A stretch of DNA of 64,000 nucleotides from Arthrobacter alpinus (GTDB lineage Bacteria; Actinomycetota; Actinomycetes; Actinomycetales; Micrococcaceae), in NCBI RefSeq assembly GCF_900105965.1, contig NZ_FNTV01000001.1, positions 868,001 to 932,000 of the forward strand, read 5' to 3'. A model generated the notes under the pieces. That model was given only the letters and a program-made list of their open reading frames with translations. It was not told the origin of the DNA and did not search any database. The position numbers and the translations under genes are program-made. Position 1 is the stretch's first letter. Each line of letters opens with the position of its first letter. Below are positions 10,047 through 20,660 of the stretch, piece by piece.

Positions 10047-10349
10047 GTGTGCACTCGCGTGACAATTGTCGTAGCCCTTCTCTATCTGTTGTTACTCCTG
10101 TACTTCTTGACCCTGCTGCTGCGCATGGTGTTTGACTGGGTCCAGGTGTTCGCTCGTGACTGGCGGCCCAAGGGTGCGGCCCTGATCAGCGCATCCTTTG
10201 TTTACCGGCTCACCGACCCTCCATTGCGCAAGTTGCGCGCCATGATTCCACCACTGCGAATTGGCTCCATAGCGTTGGATATAGGCTTCATTTTGTTGCT
10301 TGTCACAGTAGGTATTGGGATGAGTGTCACAAAAAGTTTTGTCAATTAG
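10047..10349 (+). CDS. YggT family membrane protein
   Basis: About 100 residues with two hydrophobic segments (LLYLLLLLYFLTLLLRMVFDW near residue 10 and the last 25 residues), separated by the family stretch VYRLTDPPLRKLRAMIPPLRIGSIALDIGF. YggT proteins sit in division clusters next to sepF/divIVA and are probably involved in envelope organisation; no enzymatic role is known. The start is uncertain: GTG 10047 or GTG 10059 are both in frame, and TTG 10023 is less likely. Confidence 0.85.
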   Translation: MCTRVTIVVALLYLLLLLYFLTLLLRMVFDWVQVFARDWRPKGAALISASFVYRLTDPPLRKLRAMIPPLRIGSIALDIGFILLLVTVGIGMSVTKSFVN

Positions 10350-10493
10350 AGCCGCGTCGTTCGTTTTCATCGACGAAAAGTTATATTGTAAAAAGCGATA
10401 GACCCCAGTGCAGATCGCTAGATTTGTATTCGGCACCGTAGTCTGGACGACTTCGGTCAAGACCAGACTTACTAAAACCAATGAGGTGACTAA

Positions 10494-11177
10494 ATGGCGC
10501 TTACGCCAGAAGACGTTGTCAACAAGCGGTTCCAGCCAACGAAGTTCCGTGAAGGCTACGACCAGGACGAAGTCGACGATTTTCTTGACGAGATCGTCGT
10601 AGAGCTTCGCCGCTTGCACCAAGAAAACGATGACCTGCGCAAGCAGCTCGCCGATGGTGGATCCAACTCCGCAGCAGCCCCCGCCGCAGCAGCACCGCTG
10701 TTGACCAAGGAAGCCGAAGCTGTCAAGGAGCCGGTCAAGCCCGAGCCCGTCGTTGAGCCGGAGCCCGTCGTTGAGACCAAGCCAGTTGTCAAGGAAGCGC
10801 CCGTTGTTGCGGCTGCTCCGGCAGCAGCTGCTGTTCCCGCCAACTCGGCAGAGTCGGCCACAGGCGTTATCGCCCTGGCCCAGCGTCTGCACGACGAATA
10901 CGTCAACGCAGGTGTGGAGCAGCGCGACAAGATCATTGCCGAAGCGCAGATCGAGGCCAGCACGCTGGTCAACGATGCACAGGAGAAGAGCCGCAAGACG
11001 CTCGGTGCCCTGGAGCAGCAGCGTTCAGTGCTTGAGCGCAAGGTTGAGCAGTTGCGCGGATTCGAGCGGGATTACCGCTCACGTCTGAAGACCTACATTG
11101 AAGGTCAGCTCCGCGACTTGGATGCACGCGGTTCGGTGGCAGCACCGGATTTCGCCGAGGGTAACTCGGAATCCTAA
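10494..11177 (+). CDS. divIVA: Polar growth/division scaffold DivIVA (Wag31)
   Basis: 227-residue coiled-coil protein marking cell poles. The N-terminal lipid-binding domain reads LTPEDVVNKRFQPTKFREGY then DQDEVDDFLDEIV, followed by a first coiled coil. A Pro/Val/Glu-rich linker of about 60 residues follows, then a second coiled coil (aa about 130-205) rich in Glu, Arg and Gln. RBS GAGGTGA at 10481-10487. Upstream, 10350-10493 is A/T-rich and probably holds its own promoter. In Actinobacteria this protein directs apical wall growth and is usually essential. Confidence 0.95.
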   Translation: MALTPEDVVNKRFQPTKFREGYDQDEVDDFLDEIVVELRRLHQENDDLRKQLADGGSNSAAAPAAAAPLLTKEAEAVKEPVKPEPVVEPEPVVETKPVVKEAPVVAAAPAAAAVPANSAESATGVIALAQRLHDEYVNAGVEQRDKIIAEAQIEASTLVNDAQEKSRKTLGALEQQRSVLERKVEQLRGFERDYRSRLKTYIEGQLRDLDARGSVAAPDFAEGNSES

Positions 11178-11187
11178 GCCAAGATCT

Positions 11188-11229
11188 AAAAGCCGGTGGT
11201 GCAAGGAAACTTGTTCCACCGGCTTTTTT
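11188..11229 (+). terminator. Strong intrinsic terminator after divIVA
   Basis: AAAAGCCGGTGG pairs with CCACCGGCTTTTTT, with a further inner helix (CAAG/CTTG) capped by GAAA. The T6 tract makes it a convincing rho-independent terminator. Confidence 0.9.
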
Positions 11230-11271
11230 AATTGACCAATACTTTTTTGTCCAAAAACAAATGAAAGCACC

Positions 11272-11838
11272 ATGAGCGAGAACTCTTTGCAGGGCCCGGC
11301 GGCACCGTCCATACTTCGCCGTCGAACGTTTTGGTTGCTGTGGCTGGGCTGCGCCGCCTTTGCCTATGTGTGCGACCAATTGACCAAGTGGTGGGTCACC
11401 TCCACCATGATTGAAGGTCAAACCACGCCCGTCATTCCAGGAATCTTGCAGTGGTACTTCATTCGCAATTCCGGGGCGGCCTTCTCCATCGGTGAAAACT
11501 TCACCTGGTTCTTCACCTTGATTATGGCCGCCGTGTCCGTTGCGATCATTGTCATGTCCCGACGCATTGGTTCGGCCTGGTGGGGAGTCGGTCTTGGATT
11601 GGTGCTCGGCGGCGCCTTGGGCAACCTGACCGACCGCCTGTTCCGTCCGCCGTCGTTTGCGATGGGGCACGTGGTTGACTTCATTTCCTTCCCCAACTTT
11701 GCCATTTTCAACATGGCCGACATGGCTGTGGTGGGTGGCGTGATCACGATCTGCCTGCTGACACTGCTGGGCGTGCCCATGAATGGGATCAAGCAAGAGG
11801 ATGCAAAAGCTGCGGCAGAGGAAACCGAAAATGACTGA
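11272..11838 (+). CDS. lspA: Lipoprotein signal peptidase LspA
   Basis: 188-residue aspartyl peptidase of the inner membrane that cleaves lipoprotein signal peptides after lipidation. Four hydrophobic segments. Motifs: [10 protein letters not shown] in TM1, [11 protein letters not shown], and the catalytic aspartates in [14 protein letters not shown] and [14 protein letters not shown]. Threonine replaces the usual isoleucine in GNLxDR, which is tolerated in Actinobacteria. Its last 8 nt overlap the downstream pseudouridine synthase. Confidence 0.95.
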   Translation: MSENSLQGPAAPSILRRRTFWLLWLGCAAFAYVCDQLTKWWVTSTMIEGQTTPVIPGILQWYFIRNSGAAFSIGENFTWFFTLIMAAVSVAIIVMSRRIGSAWWGVGLGLVLGGALGNLTDRLFRPPSFAMGHVVDFISFPNFAIFNMADMAVVGGVITICLLTLLGVPMNGIKQEDAKAAAEETEND

Positions 11839-12754
11839 AACTTTTACCGTGCCCGAAGATGTTGCAGGGAGCCGGGCCGACGCCGGTTTGGCAGCCTTGC
11901 TTGGCATCTCACGTTCCGCCGCGGCACTGCTGTGCGCCGAAGGCAACGTTCGCCAGGACGGGGTGGTCCTGGGAAAGAGCGAGAAATTCAAGGCGGGGGC
12001 CAGCGTTCAGGTGACAATTCCCGAGCGCCGTGACCCGCTGGAAGTAGTTGTGGAGCCCGTTGATGGCTTAAATATCTTGCTCGATGACGATGACTTCGTG
12101 GTGGTTGACAAGCCTGTTGGCGTTGCTGCGCACCCTTCACCGGGATGGGTTGGGCCCACAGTGGTTGGTGGCCTCGCCGCTGCCGGATTCCGTATTTCCA
12201 CCTCGGGCGCGCAGGAACGGGTAGGCATTGTCCACCGCCTGGACGTGGGTACCTCCGGGGCCATGGTGGTGGCGAAGACCGAATACGCTTACACCGTGCT
12301 CAAGCAGGCTTTCCGTGAACGGACCGTGGAGAAGGTGTATCACGCGGTGGTCCAGGGGCTGCCCGACCCGCTCGCTGGCACCATCGATGCACCCATCGGC
12401 CGCCACCCCGGTTACGATTGGCGTTTTGCCGTGATCGAGGATGGTCGCCCGTCGATCACCCACTATGAGGTCCTTGAAGCTTTTGGGAAGGCTTCCCTCG
12501 TTGAGGTGCACCTTGAGACCGGCCGCACCCACCAGATTCGCGTCCATTTCTCGGCCCTGCGGCACCCCTGCGCGGGTGACCTCACCTACGGGGCTGACCC
12601 CACCCTGGCGGCCGAACTTGGCCTGACCCGGCAGTGGTTGCACGCGCACAAGCTCGGCTTCACGCATCCGTCATCGGGGGAGCCGGTCATGGTCACCAGC
12701 CCGTACCCGCAGGACCTGAACTACGCACTGGATCATCTCCGCGGCGAACACTAG
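11831..12754 (+). CDS. RluA-family 23S rRNA pseudouridine synthase (RluD-like)
   Basis: 307 residues from ATG 11831; an in-frame GTG-type start at 11783 would lie inside lspA. An N-terminal S4 RNA-binding domain ([20 protein letters not shown]) is joined to the catalytic domain. The catalytic aspartate is in [20 protein letters not shown], the family signature, and [19 protein letters not shown] follows. Coupling to lspA by overlap is a widely conserved pairing. RluD type is inferred from the S4 domain; the exact uridine targets cannot be read from the sequence. Confidence 0.93.
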   Translation: MTETFTVPEDVAGSRADAGLAALLGISRSAAALLCAEGNVRQDGVVLGKSEKFKAGASVQVTIPERRDPLEVVVEPVDGLNILLDDDDFVVVDKPVGVAAHPSPGWVGPTVVGGLAAAGFRISTSGAQERVGIVHRLDVGTSGAMVVAKTEYAYTVLKQAFRERTVEKVYHAVVQGLPDPLAGTIDAPIGRHPGYDWRFAVIEDGRPSITHYEVLEAFGKASLVEVHLETGRTHQIRVHFSALRHPCAGDLTYGADPTLAAELGLTRQWLHAHKLGFTHPSSGEPVMVTSPYPQDLNYALDHLRGEH

Positions 12755-12777
12755 CGCACAGTAAAGCATTGCAGCAC

Positions 12778-12819
12778 ACACCACCTCGATGCCCGCGTCG
12801 GGGTGGTGTTGCATTTTTT
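12778..12819 (+). terminator. Intrinsic terminator after the pseudouridine synthase gene
   Basis: Stem ACACCACC/GGTGGTGT around a 16-nt loop, followed by GCATTTTTT. It lies just before the leaderless dnaE promoter. Confidence 0.75.
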
Positions 12820-12837
12820 GCGCACTAGAATGGTTCG

Positions 12838-15800
12838 GTGGCTAGCTCATCGACTGACAGTTTTGTCCATCTCCATACGCACACCGAATACTCCATGCTG
12901 GATGGTGCGGCGCGCTTAACCGAACTGTTTGACGAGGCCAAGCGCCTTGACATGCCGGCCTTGGCCACCACGGATCATGGGTACCTCTTCGGGGCCTTTG
13001 ATTTTTGGAAGAAGGCCACCGACGCCGGCATCAAGCCGATCATCGGCGTTGAAGCGTATGTCACCCCGGGCACCGCCCGCACCGACAAGACCAGGGTCAA
13101 GTGGCGTACGGATGAGAGCCAGCGCAAGGACGACGTCTCCGGCGGTGGTTTCTACACGCACATGACGCTGCTGAGCTACAACAACCAAGGCATGCGCAAC
13201 CTGTTTAGGGCCTCCTCCTTGGGCTCCCTGGATTCGCCCATGGGCAAGTATCCACGCCTGGACCGGGAACTGCTCAATGAGTACCACTCGGGGCTCATTG
13301 CCACCACCGGCTGCCCCTCGGGTGAAGTGCAGACAAGGCTCCGCCTGGGCCAGTACAACGAGGCCAAGGCTGCGGCGTCGGAATTCCAGGACATCTTCGG
13401 CAAAGAGAACTACTTCTGCGAGCTCATGGACCACGGCCTGGACATTGAGCGCCGGGTCACCAAAGACCTGCTGCGCCTTGCCCGGGAACTGGAAATCCCG
13501 TTGGTGGCCACCAACGACCTCCACTACACGCACGAGCACGACGCCAAGGCGCACGAGGCCCTGCTGGCCCTGCAGTCGGCGTCGACCCTGACCGAGCCCA
13601 CCTATGACGAGGGTGGCAAGCGTTTTGCGTTCAGCGGCAGCGGCTACTACCTCAAGTCGCCGGCGGAAATGCGCCAGCTGTTCTCGGAGCTGCCCGAAGC
13701 CTGCGACAACACGCTGCTGATTGCCGAGCGCTGCGACGTTTCCTTCAACACCAACGCCAACTACATGCCCAAGTTCCCCTGCCCGCCGGGTGAGGACGAG
13801 ACCTCCTGGCTGGTCAAGGAAGTGGATACCGGCCTGCGCTTCAGGTACCCGGGTGGAATCCCGGACGCCGTGCGCAAGCAGGCGGACTATGAGCTTGATG
13901 TCATCATCAAGATGGGCTTCCCGGGCTACTTCCTGGTGGTGGCCGACTTCATCAACTGGTCCAAGGACAACGGCATCCGGGTGGGCCCGGGACGTGGTTC
14001 AGGTGCCGGCTCCATGGTGGCCTATGCCATGCGCATCACCGACCTTGACCCGCTGCGCCACGGCCTGATCTTTGAGCGGTTCCTGAACCCGGAACGTGTC
14101 TCCATGCCTGACTTTGACGTGGACTTCGATGATCGTCGCCGCCATGAGGTCATCAAGTACGTGACCGAGAAGTACGGCGATGAGCGCGTCGCCATGATCG
14201 TCACGTACGGCAGCATCAAGACCAAGCAGGCGTTGAAGGACTCCTCGCGCGTGCTGGGCCACCCCTTCAGCATGGGTGAAATGCTGACCAAGGCGCTGCC
14301 GCCGGCCGTCATGGCCAAGGACATCCTGCTCAACGACATTGAAAACCCCGAGGCCAAGCGCTACAGCGAGGCTGCGGATTTCCGCAACTTGATCAACACG
14401 GATCCCGAAGCCGCCAAGGTCTTTGAGCTGTCCAAGGGCCTGGAGGGGCTCAAGCGTCAGTGGGGCGTGCACGCGGCCGGTGTGATCATGAGCTCGGATC
14501 CCATCATCGACGTCATCCCGATCATGCGCCGCATCCAAGACGGCCAGGTCATCACCCAGTTCGATTACCCCACCAGTGAGGGCCTTGGCCTGATCAAGAT
14601 GGACTTTTTGGGGTTGCGAAACCTCACCATCATCACCGACGCACTGGAGAACATCAAGGCCAACAAGGGCTTTGAACTGGACCTGGAGGGTCTGGAGTAC
14701 GACGACGCCGCCTCCTACGAGCTCATGGCCCGCGGTGACACGCTGGGTGTTTTCCAGCTCGACGGCGGACCCATGCGGTCCCTGCTCAAGCTCATGCGCC
14801 CTGACAACTTTGAAGACATCTCCGCCGTCCTGGCCCTGTATCGGCCCGGCCCCATGGGTGCCGATTCACACACCAACTATGCCCTGCGCAAGAACGGGCT
14901 CCAGCCCATCACCCCCATCCACCCCACGCTTGAGGAACCACTCGCAGAAATCCTGGGCGGCACCTACGGGTTGATCGTGTACCAGGAGCAGGTCATGTCC
15001 ATCGCGCAGAAGCTGGCCGGCTACTCGCTGGGCCGGGCTGATATTTTGCGCCGCGCCATGGGTAAGAAGAAGAAATCCGAGCTCGACAAGCAGTATGCGG
15101 GCTTCCACCAAGGCATGCTGGACAATGGCTACACCGACGAGGCCGTTAAGACCTTGTGGGCCATCCTGTTGCCCTTCTCCGACTATGCCTTCAACAAGGC
15201 CCACTCGGCCGCCTACGGCGTCATCAGCTACTGGACGGCGTATCTCAAGGCGCACTACCCGGCCGAATACATGGCTGCCCTGCTGACAAGCGTTGGCGAT
15301 GACAAGGACAAGCTGGCACTGTACTTGAACGAGTGCCGTCACATGGGCATCACCGTGTTGGCTCCGGACGTCAATGAATCCGCCTTGAACTTCACCCCGG
15401 TAGGCACAGACATCCGCTTTGGCATGGGGGCCATCCGCAACGTTGGTGCCAACGTGGTCAACGGGCTGGTTGAATCGCGGCTGGAACGCGGAAACTTCGA
15501 GAACTTCTCAGACTTCCTCATGAAGGTTCCGGCCGTGGTATGCAACAAGCGCACCATTGAGTCCCTCATTAAGGCTGGCGCCTTTGACTCGCTGGGCCAC
15601 GCCCGCCGCGCCCTGGCCATGATCCACGAAGAAGCCGTGGACTCCGTCATCACCATCAAGCGCAACGAGGCCGTGGGCCAGTTTGACCTCTTTGCCGGCC
15701 TGGGCGGGGACGCCGAACCCGAGACCGCCTTGATCACCGAAATCCCGGACCTGCCCGAGTGGGAGAAGAAGGACAAGCTGGCGTTTGAGCGCGACATGCT

Positions 15801-16404
15801 GGGACTGTACGTCTCCGACCACCCGCTGCGCGGTCTTGAAGGCATCCTAAGCCAGAACGCGGACATGTCCATCACGCAGGTGCTCGGCGACGACGGCCCC
15901 CAGGACGGGCACATCATCACGATTTCCGGCATGATCACCAACCTGCAGCGCCGCATCGCCAAGAGCAGCGGCAACCCTTACGCGCGCTGCGAGGTCGAGG
16001 ACCTGGGCGGCTCCATCGAGGTCATGTTCTTTGGCCAGACCTACGGACCCATCGCCAACGTGCTCGCCGAGGACCTTATCGTGGTGGTCAAGGGCCGGCT
16101 GCAAAAGCGCGACGACGGCGCCATCACCTTGAATGCCATGGAGTTGAGTGTTCCCGACCTCAGCGAAGGCTTGTCCGGTCCGCTGGTCATCTCCATGCCC
16201 GAGCACAAGGCCAACGAGCAGGTGCTGCTGGCCCTGAAGAACGTCTTGGGCGATCACCGCGGCAACACCGAGGTCAAGATGCACCTGGCCGGCACCCGTT
16301 CCGTGAAGGTCATGAAACTACCCCTTCATCACCGCGTCAATCCCACACCCGCATTGTTTGGCGATCTCAAGGTCCTTTTGGGTCCGACGTGCCTGGAAGG
16401 CTGA
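12838..16404 (+). CDS. dnaE: DNA polymerase III alpha subunit DnaE
   Basis: 1188-residue replicative polymerase subunit. The N-terminal PHP domain starts FVHLHTHTEYSMLDGAARL, with TTDHG and NDLHYTHEHD. Catalytic palm residues are in VGPGRGSGAGSMVAY and MPDFDVDFDD (two of the three Asp) near residues 385-425. HSAAYGVISYWTAYLKAHYPAEYM marks the fingers/HhH region near 788, and an OB fold (TISGMITNLQRRI) lies near the C-terminus. The GTG start is 6 nt downstream of a TAGAAT -10 box at 12826-12831, so the mRNA is probably leaderless. Confidence 0.97.
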   Translation: MASSSTDSFVHLHTHTEYSMLDGAARLTELFDEAKRLDMPALATTDHGYLFGAFDFWKKATDAGIKPIIGVEAYVTPGTARTDKTRVKWRTDESQRKDDVSGGGFYTHMTLLSYNNQGMRNLFRASSLGSLDSPMGKYPRLDRELLNEYHSGLIATTGCPSGEVQTRLRLGQYNEAKAAASEFQDIFGKENYFCELMDHGLDIERRVTKDLLRLARELEIPLVATNDLHYTHEHDAKAHEALLALQSASTLTEPTYDEGGKRFAFSGSGYYLKSPAEMRQLFSELPEACDNTLLIAERCDVSFNTNANYMPKFPCPPGEDETSWLVKEVDTGLRFRYPGGIPDAVRKQADYELDVIIKMGFPGYFLVVADFINWSKDNGIRVGPGRGSGAGSMVAYAMRITDLDPLRHGLIFERFLNPERVSMPDFDVDFDDRRRHEVIKYVTEKYGDERVAMIVTYGSIKTKQALKDSSRVLGHPFSMGEMLTKALPPAVMAKDILLNDIENPEAKRYSEAADFRNLINTDPEAAKVFELSKGLEGLKRQWGVHAAGVIMSSDPIIDVIPIMRRIQDGQVITQFDYPTSEGLGLIKMDFLGLRNLTIITDALENIKANKGFELDLEGLEYDDAASYELMARGDTLGVFQLDGGPMRSLLKLMRPDNFEDISAVLALYRPGPMGADSHTNYALRKNGLQPITPIHPTLEEPLAEILGGTYGLIVYQEQVMSIAQKLAGYSLGRADILRRAMGKKKKSELDKQYAGFHQGMLDNGYTDEAVKTLWAILLPFSDYAFNKAHSAAYGVISYWTAYLKAHYPAEYMAALLTSVGDDKDKLALYLNECRHMGITVLAPDVNESALNFTPVGTDIRFGMGAIRNVGANVVNGLVESRLERGNFENFSDFLMKVPAVVCNKRTIESLIKAGAFDSLGHARRALAMIHEEAVDSVITIKRNEAVGQFDLFAGLGGDAEPETALITEIPDLPEWEKKDKLAFERDMLGLYVSDHPLRGLEGILSQNADMSITQVLGDDGPQDGHIITISGMITNLQRRIAKSSGNPYARCEVEDLGGSIEVMFFGQTYGPIANVLAEDLIVVVKGRLQKRDDGAITLNAMELSVPDLSEGLSGPLVISMPEHKANEQVLLALKNVLGDHRGNTEVKMHLAGTRSVKVMKLPLHHRVNPTPALFGDLKVLLGPTCLEG

Positions 16405-16426
16405 TGCGTCAGGATACGGTTGAGCC

Positions 16427-16993
16427 ATGACTGAGCAAGAACTTCTGCGCCCGGCCGGCGTTCCGGAAGAGGGCACCCGCAACGAGTCGCGTGCCCTCTG
16501 GCGCCGCGGGCTGTCCAGCGCCGCCATCGTAGGTGCTTGTGCCGGAGTCCTGTGGTGGCTGGCGGCGCCCGGCGGTGCTTTTTACGGCCAAGGCACCGAC
16601 GCCACCACGTGGCTGCCCCGAGATGCTGTCCTGGGGACGCTGTTGCTCGTTGCTGGGATCGTTTCCGGCGTGTTGACCATGCGCCGGCGGCGTGTGCGAG
16701 TCAAGACCGGGGGAGGGCCATTGCGTTCATTGTCCGTTCTTGTCCTTGCACTCTCCGGTGTGGCCGGTTCCATCATTGCGTGGCGAGTGGGTGTATTCGC
16801 GGGTGACCTCTTTCAAACGCCGCCGGACAATATGCCCAACCCCAGCATTGTGTTCTCGCTACGTTCAGGGCCGGTACTGCTGGTGTGGCCGCTGGTGAGC
16901 TCGCTCGTGGTCTTTATCTGGAGTCTTGTCTCCTTCGCTTACGTGCCATCAACAGATGAGACGCTGCACACCACGGCCGGGGCCAACGGGTAA
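16427..16993 (+). CDS. Conserved actinobacterial membrane protein of unknown function
   Basis: 188 residues with four hydrophobic segments: about 30-48 ([18 protein letters not shown]), 66-82, 103-122, and 148-168 before the polar C-terminus. It resembles small unannotated four-helix proteins (DUF2567-like) often found between dnaE and hisD in Arthrobacter relatives, but I see no catalytic motif. A TACGGT box at 16415-16420 lies 6 nt before the ATG. It ends 10 nt before hisD. Confidence 0.8.
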   Translation: MTEQELLRPAGVPEEGTRNESRALWRRGLSSAAIVGACAGVLWWLAAPGGAFYGQGTDATTWLPRDAVLGTLLLVAGIVSGVLTMRRRRVRVKTGGGPLRSLSVLVLALSGVAGSIIAWRVGVFAGDLFQTPPDNMPNPSIVFSLRSGPVLLVWPLVSSLVVFIWSLVSFAYVPSTDETLHTTAGANG

Positions 16994-17003
16994 ACTTACA
17001 CGG

Positions 17004-18392
17004 GTGAACAACCTTGAAACTTCCGTGTCCACCGCCCCGTCCAGTGCAACTGGCTTCGCAAAGCTGCACCGCACCGATCTGCGCGGACGCACCCTTGGCC
17101 TCGCCGAATTGAAAAGCGCCGTCCCCCGGACGGCCCAGTCAACGGTGACCACGGCCGAGACAGCTGTGCACGGCATCATTGCCGACGTCCGGGGCCGCGG
17201 CCATGCCGCACTCGCAGAGCTCGCCCTGAAGTTCGACGGCGTCACACAAGAACACCCCCGGGTCCCCGCCGAGGCACTCGCCCAGGCTCTGGAAGCCCTG
17301 GACCCGCAGGTACGGGCCGCCCTGGAGGAATCGATTTCCCGCGCCAAAGCATTCGCGCAGGCCCAGAAACCGGCCAACGTGGACTTCCCGGTTGCCAGCG
17401 GTGCCGTTGTTTCCTCGCACTGGATTCCGGTGCGCCGCGTGGGCCTTTACGTACCCGGCGGACTAGCAGCGTATCCGTCATCTGTCATCATGAACGTTGT
17501 TCCGGCCTTGGCAGCCGGAGTTGGCTCCGTGGCTCTGGCCTCCCCGCCGCAAAAGGAGTTTGGCGGCCTGCCCGATCTCACGGTGCTGGCGGCGGCCGCC
17601 CTGCTGGGTATTGACGAGGTGTACGCCATGGGCGGCGCGCAGGCCATTGTTGCCTTCGCTTACGGTGTGGCAGCCGGCAGCAGCGCCAACGGTGCAGGCG
17701 ATGCCATCGAGCCGGTTGACGTTGTAACAGGTCCCGGCAACATTTTCGTGGCCACGGCCAAGCGCCTAGTCAAGGGTGTAGTTGGCATTGACTCCGAGGC
17801 AGGGGCAACCGAGATTGCCGTCCTGGCAGACCACAGCGCCAACCCGGCCTTCGTGGCCGCCGATCTCATCAGCCAGGCCGAGCACGATCCCAACGCGGCT
17901 TCTGTGCTGGTGACGTCGTCACCCGAGCTGGCTGACGCCGTCGAGAACGAACTACGTGTGCAGGTTGCGCGTACCGCGCACCGGGAACGCGTTGAGGCAG
18001 CCCTGGGTGGCCCGCAGTCGGGGATTGTGCTGGTGGATGATCTGGATCAGGGTGTCGCGGTCTGCAACGCGTATGCGGCCGAGCACTTGGAAGTTGTCAC
18101 CGAGAATGCCAGCGCGGTCGCGGCGCGGATCACCAATGCGGGTGCCATTTTTGTGGGCGACTACAGCCCCGTTAGCCTGGGTGACTACTGCGCGGGATCC
18201 AACCACGTGCTGCCCACCAGTGGCACGGCGGCTTTTTCCTCCGGCTTGAACGTCACCACCTTCCTGCGTGCCGTTCAAGTGATCAACTACAACAAAGATG
18301 CGCTGGAGCAGGTGGCCCAACACGTCATCACGCTCTCCAAGGCCGAGGGCCTGCCGGCCCATGGCGATGCGGTCGCCGTCCGCTTCGCCTAA
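17004..18392 (+). CDS. hisD: Histidinol dehydrogenase HisD
   Basis: 462-residue zinc- and NAD-dependent enzyme for the last two oxidations of histidine synthesis. Seen: [50 protein letters not shown], the family signature region [33 protein letters not shown] with Zn ligands Gln and His, [10 protein letters not shown] and [16 protein letters not shown] 17004 chosen, since TAAACT at 16991-16996 sits 7 nt upstream (leaderless pattern). A start at 16926 would lie inside the preceding gene. Other his genes do not follow in this window. Confidence 0.96.
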   Translation: MNNLETSVSTAPSSATGFAKLHRTDLRGRTLGLAELKSAVPRTAQSTVTTAETAVHGIIADVRGRGHAALAELALKFDGVTQEHPRVPAEALAQALEALDPQVRAALEESISRAKAFAQAQKPANVDFPVASGAVVSSHWIPVRRVGLYVPGGLAAYPSSVIMNVVPALAAGVGSVALASPPQKEFGGLPDLTVLAAAALLGIDEVYAMGGAQAIVAFAYGVAAGSSANGAGDAIEPVDVVTGPGNIFVATAKRLVKGVVGIDSEAGATEIAVLADHSANPAFVAADLISQAEHDPNAASVLVTSSPELADAVENELRVQVARTAHRERVEAALGGPQSGIVLVDDLDQGVAVCNAYAAEHLEVVTENASAVAARITNAGAIFVGDYSPVSLGDYCAGSNHVLPTSGTAAFSSGLNVTTFLRAVQVINYNKDALEQVAQHVITLSKAEGLPAHGDAVAVRFA

Positions 18393-18495
18393 CTTTGGCA
18401 AATGCCCTTGTCGCGGGGGCGCTCTTGTGGTAGCGATTATTGTTTGGGAATTTCTCACCTTAGACTGGTGAGCACCAACACTCGAAGGGATCAGC

Positions 18496-18966
18496 ATGTA
18501 CTGCCCGTTTTGCCGCAATCCCGATTCACGGGTTGTTGATTCACGACTTTCCGACGACGGCTCATCGATCCGTCGGCGCCGTCAGTGCACCGAGTGCGGA
18601 CGTCGCTTCAGCACTGTTGAAACGGCAAGTCTCACGGTCAGCAAACGGTCCGGGGTTGCCGAGCCCTTCAGCCGCAGCAAGGTCATCAGCGGCGTCCGCA
18701 AGGCCTGCCAGGGGCGTCCCGTCACCGACGATGACTTGGCTAAACTTGCGCAGGAAGTTGAAGAGTCCATTCGTGCCAGCGGTGCGGCGGAAATTGAAGC
18801 CAACGATGTTGGCCTGGCGATTCTGGCCCCCTTGCGGCGTTTGGACCTGGTGGCGTACCTGCGGTTCGCCAGCGTCTACCAGGCTTTTGAATCGCTGGAA
18901 GACTTTGAGGCGTCCATCGCCCAGCTGCGCAGCGACAAGGCCGCCGTTCGGGTTGCCGGGGACTAG
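18496..18966 (+). CDS. nrdR: Transcriptional repressor NrdR
   Basis: 156-residue repressor of ribonucleotide reductase genes. An N-terminal zinc ribbon ([17 protein letters not shown] then CTECGRRF) is joined to an ATP-cone domain ([20 protein letters not shown]) that senses dATP/ATP. RBS GAAGGGA at 18484-18490. I see no NrdR box in 18393-18495, so its targets must lie elsewhere. Confidence 0.96.
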   Translation: MYCPFCRNPDSRVVDSRLSDDGSSIRRRRQCTECGRRFSTVETASLTVSKRSGVAEPFSRSKVISGVRKACQGRPVTDDDLAKLAQEVEESIRASGAAEIEANDVGLAILAPLRRLDLVAYLRFASVYQAFESLEDFEASIAQLRSDKAAVRVAGD

Positions 18967-18977
18967 CGCAGCTGGCG

Positions 18978-19733
18978 TTATCGCCCGCCGGCGACGGGCA
19001 GAATGGCACCCGTGATGTAGGAAGCCTCCGTGCCCAACAGCCACAACACGGCAGCGGCAACCTCCGCTGGTTCACCACCGCGACCTAACGGGATGAGGTG
19101 TTTGACGCCCTCCACCCGCCCTGGCATGCCAGCGGCCGCGTGCAGTCCGGTGTTGGTTATGCCGGGCGACACCGCGTTGACCCGGATGCCATGCGGGGCG
19201 GCCTCTGTGGCAAGACCCACCGTCAGGACATCCACGGCGCCTTTTGACGCCGCGTAGTGCACCCAGGTGCCGGGCGAGCCGGCCTTCACGGCCGTGGAGG
19301 AGAGGTTCACGATCGATCCGCCCTTGCCGCCGGAGAGGATCGACATGCGGCGAATTGCTTCCTGACACATGAACATTGTCCCCGCTACATTGACCTCCAG
19401 CACCCGGTTGATGGTCTCTGCTGAGACATCCACAAGGTTGCCGATGATGTCGCCGGTGATCCCGGCATTGTTGACCACCGCTGTTACCGGCCCCAAGGCT
19501 TGTGCTGCATCGAACAGGCTGAGGACAGCGTTGGGGTCACTCACGTCCCCCTGCACGGCCACGGCGGTCCCGCCGTCGTTCTTGATCTGCTCAACAACCC
19601 TGGCCGCGCCGTCGGCATCCGCGCTGAAATTGACCACCACCGAATATCCGGCGTTGCCCGCCAGGACGGCCGTGGCTGCGCCGATGCCCCGGCTGGCACC
19701 GGTGATGATGGCCACGCCCTGATGAGTGGACAT
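18978..19733 (-). CDS. SDR-family NAD(P)-dependent oxidoreductase
   Basis: 251-residue classical short-chain dehydrogenase. Cofactor motif TGASRGIGAA at residue 11, NNAG near 88, and the catalytic triad Ser in SIVNLSST and Tyr/Lys in HYAASKGAVD near 161. PGITNTG follows. An Ala-rich GDVSD region favours NADP or NAD without a clear specificity residue. Similar proteins are annotated as glucose-1-dehydrogenase or 3-oxoacyl-ACP reductase-like; the substrate cannot be assigned. Convergent with nrdR, 11 nt apart. Confidence 0.88.
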   Translation of the reverse strand: MSTHQGVAIITGASRGIGAATAVLAGNAGYSVVVNFSADADGAARVVEQIKNDGGTAVAVQGDVSDPNAVLSLFDAAQALGPVTAVVNNAGITGDIIGNLVDVSAETINRVLEVNVAGTMFMCQEAIRRMSILSGGKGGSIVNLSSTAVKAGSPGTWVHYAASKGAVDVLTVGLATEAAPHGIRVNAVSPGITNTGLHAAAGMPGRVEGVKHLIPLGRGGEPAEVAAAVLWLLGTEASYITGAILPVAGGR

Positions 19734-19750
19734 TTTCGCCAGGGGGTCTC

Positions 19751-20545
19751 TTACTTCGTCAGCTTGAAGTGAACGGCGGCCTGCAAGGCACCACCAACAA
19801 TTCCCGCATTGTTCTTCAGCTCAGCCGTAGTGATCTTGGTCCGAAGCTTCAGCTGCGGCAGGTAATCCTCGCTGCGCTTGGAAATGCCGCCACCAATGAT
19901 GAACAACTCGGGGGAGAAGAGGAATTCCACATGGGAGAAGTAGCGCTGCAGGCGGACAGCGTATTCGTCCCAGCTGATGTCATCGCGTTCGCGGGCGCTG
20001 GCAGAGGCCTTGGTTTCGGCGTCGAAGCCGTCCAGTTCCAGGTGGCCAAGCTCAACGTTGGGGATGAGCTTGCCGTTGAAGATGAAGGCGGAGCCGATGC
20101 CGGTTCCCAAGGTGATGACCAGGACGGTGCCCTTGACGTCCTTGCCGGCGCCGTAGCGGGCTTCGGCCAGGCCGGCGGCGTCGGCGTCGTTCATGACCTG
20201 GACGTCGCGGCCCAGTTCCTTCGTGAAGATGTCATCGACGTCGGCGTTGATCCAGGACTGGTCCACGTTGGCTGCCGAGAGCGAGATGCCATGGGCGATG
20301 ATGGCCGGGAAGGTGATGCCAACGGGCGCATCTTCCTTCGGAGCATGCGGGCGCGTCATGAGCTCATCGACGATCTCCTTGACAACCTTTGCCACTGCCT
20401 GCGGCGTGGACGGAGTGGGTGTGGGGATCCGGTAACGATCGCCCAAGACCTCTCCGCTGTCCAAGTCAACGATCCCACCCTTGATGCCCGTACCGCCAAT
20501 ATCGATGCCAATGACGGTGCTGGCGGATGAGTGCTTCTTAGACAT
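19751..20545 (-). CDS. ppgK: Polyphosphate glucokinase PpgK (ROK family)
   Basis: 264-residue kinase that phosphorylates glucose with polyphosphate or ATP, an actinobacterial hallmark. Start at ATG 20545, preceded by AGGAG on this strand; an in-frame start at 20644 would add 33 unrelated residues. Phosphate-binding GIDIGGTGIKGGIVD at residue 10, catalytic region MNDADAAGLAEARYGAG, TLGTGIGSAFIFNG, then the PpgK-type ELGHLELDGFDAE. Downstream of map and upstream of the SDR on the same strand. Confidence 0.94.
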   Translation of the reverse strand: MSKKHSSASTVIGIDIGGTGIKGGIVDLDSGEVLGDRYRIPTPTPSTPQAVAKVVKEIVDELMTRPHAPKEDAPVGITFPAIIAHGISLSAANVDQSWINADVDDIFTKELGRDVQVMNDADAAGLAEARYGAGKDVKGTVLVITLGTGIGSAFIFNGKLIPNVELGHLELDGFDAETKASASARERDDISWDEYAVRLQRYFSHVEFLFSPELFIIGGGISKRSEDYLPQLKLRTKITTAELKNNAGIVGGALQAAVHFKLTK

Positions 20546-20660
20546 GCAGGCTCCTGAAGAGTAGAAGGGGGCAAGACTGAAAGGGGATGCCCACGGCAGG
20601 CGGGCGCCCTTGGTAGTGTACTGCAGCTCACTGCGGCATCGCACCGCCGGGCATCAAGAG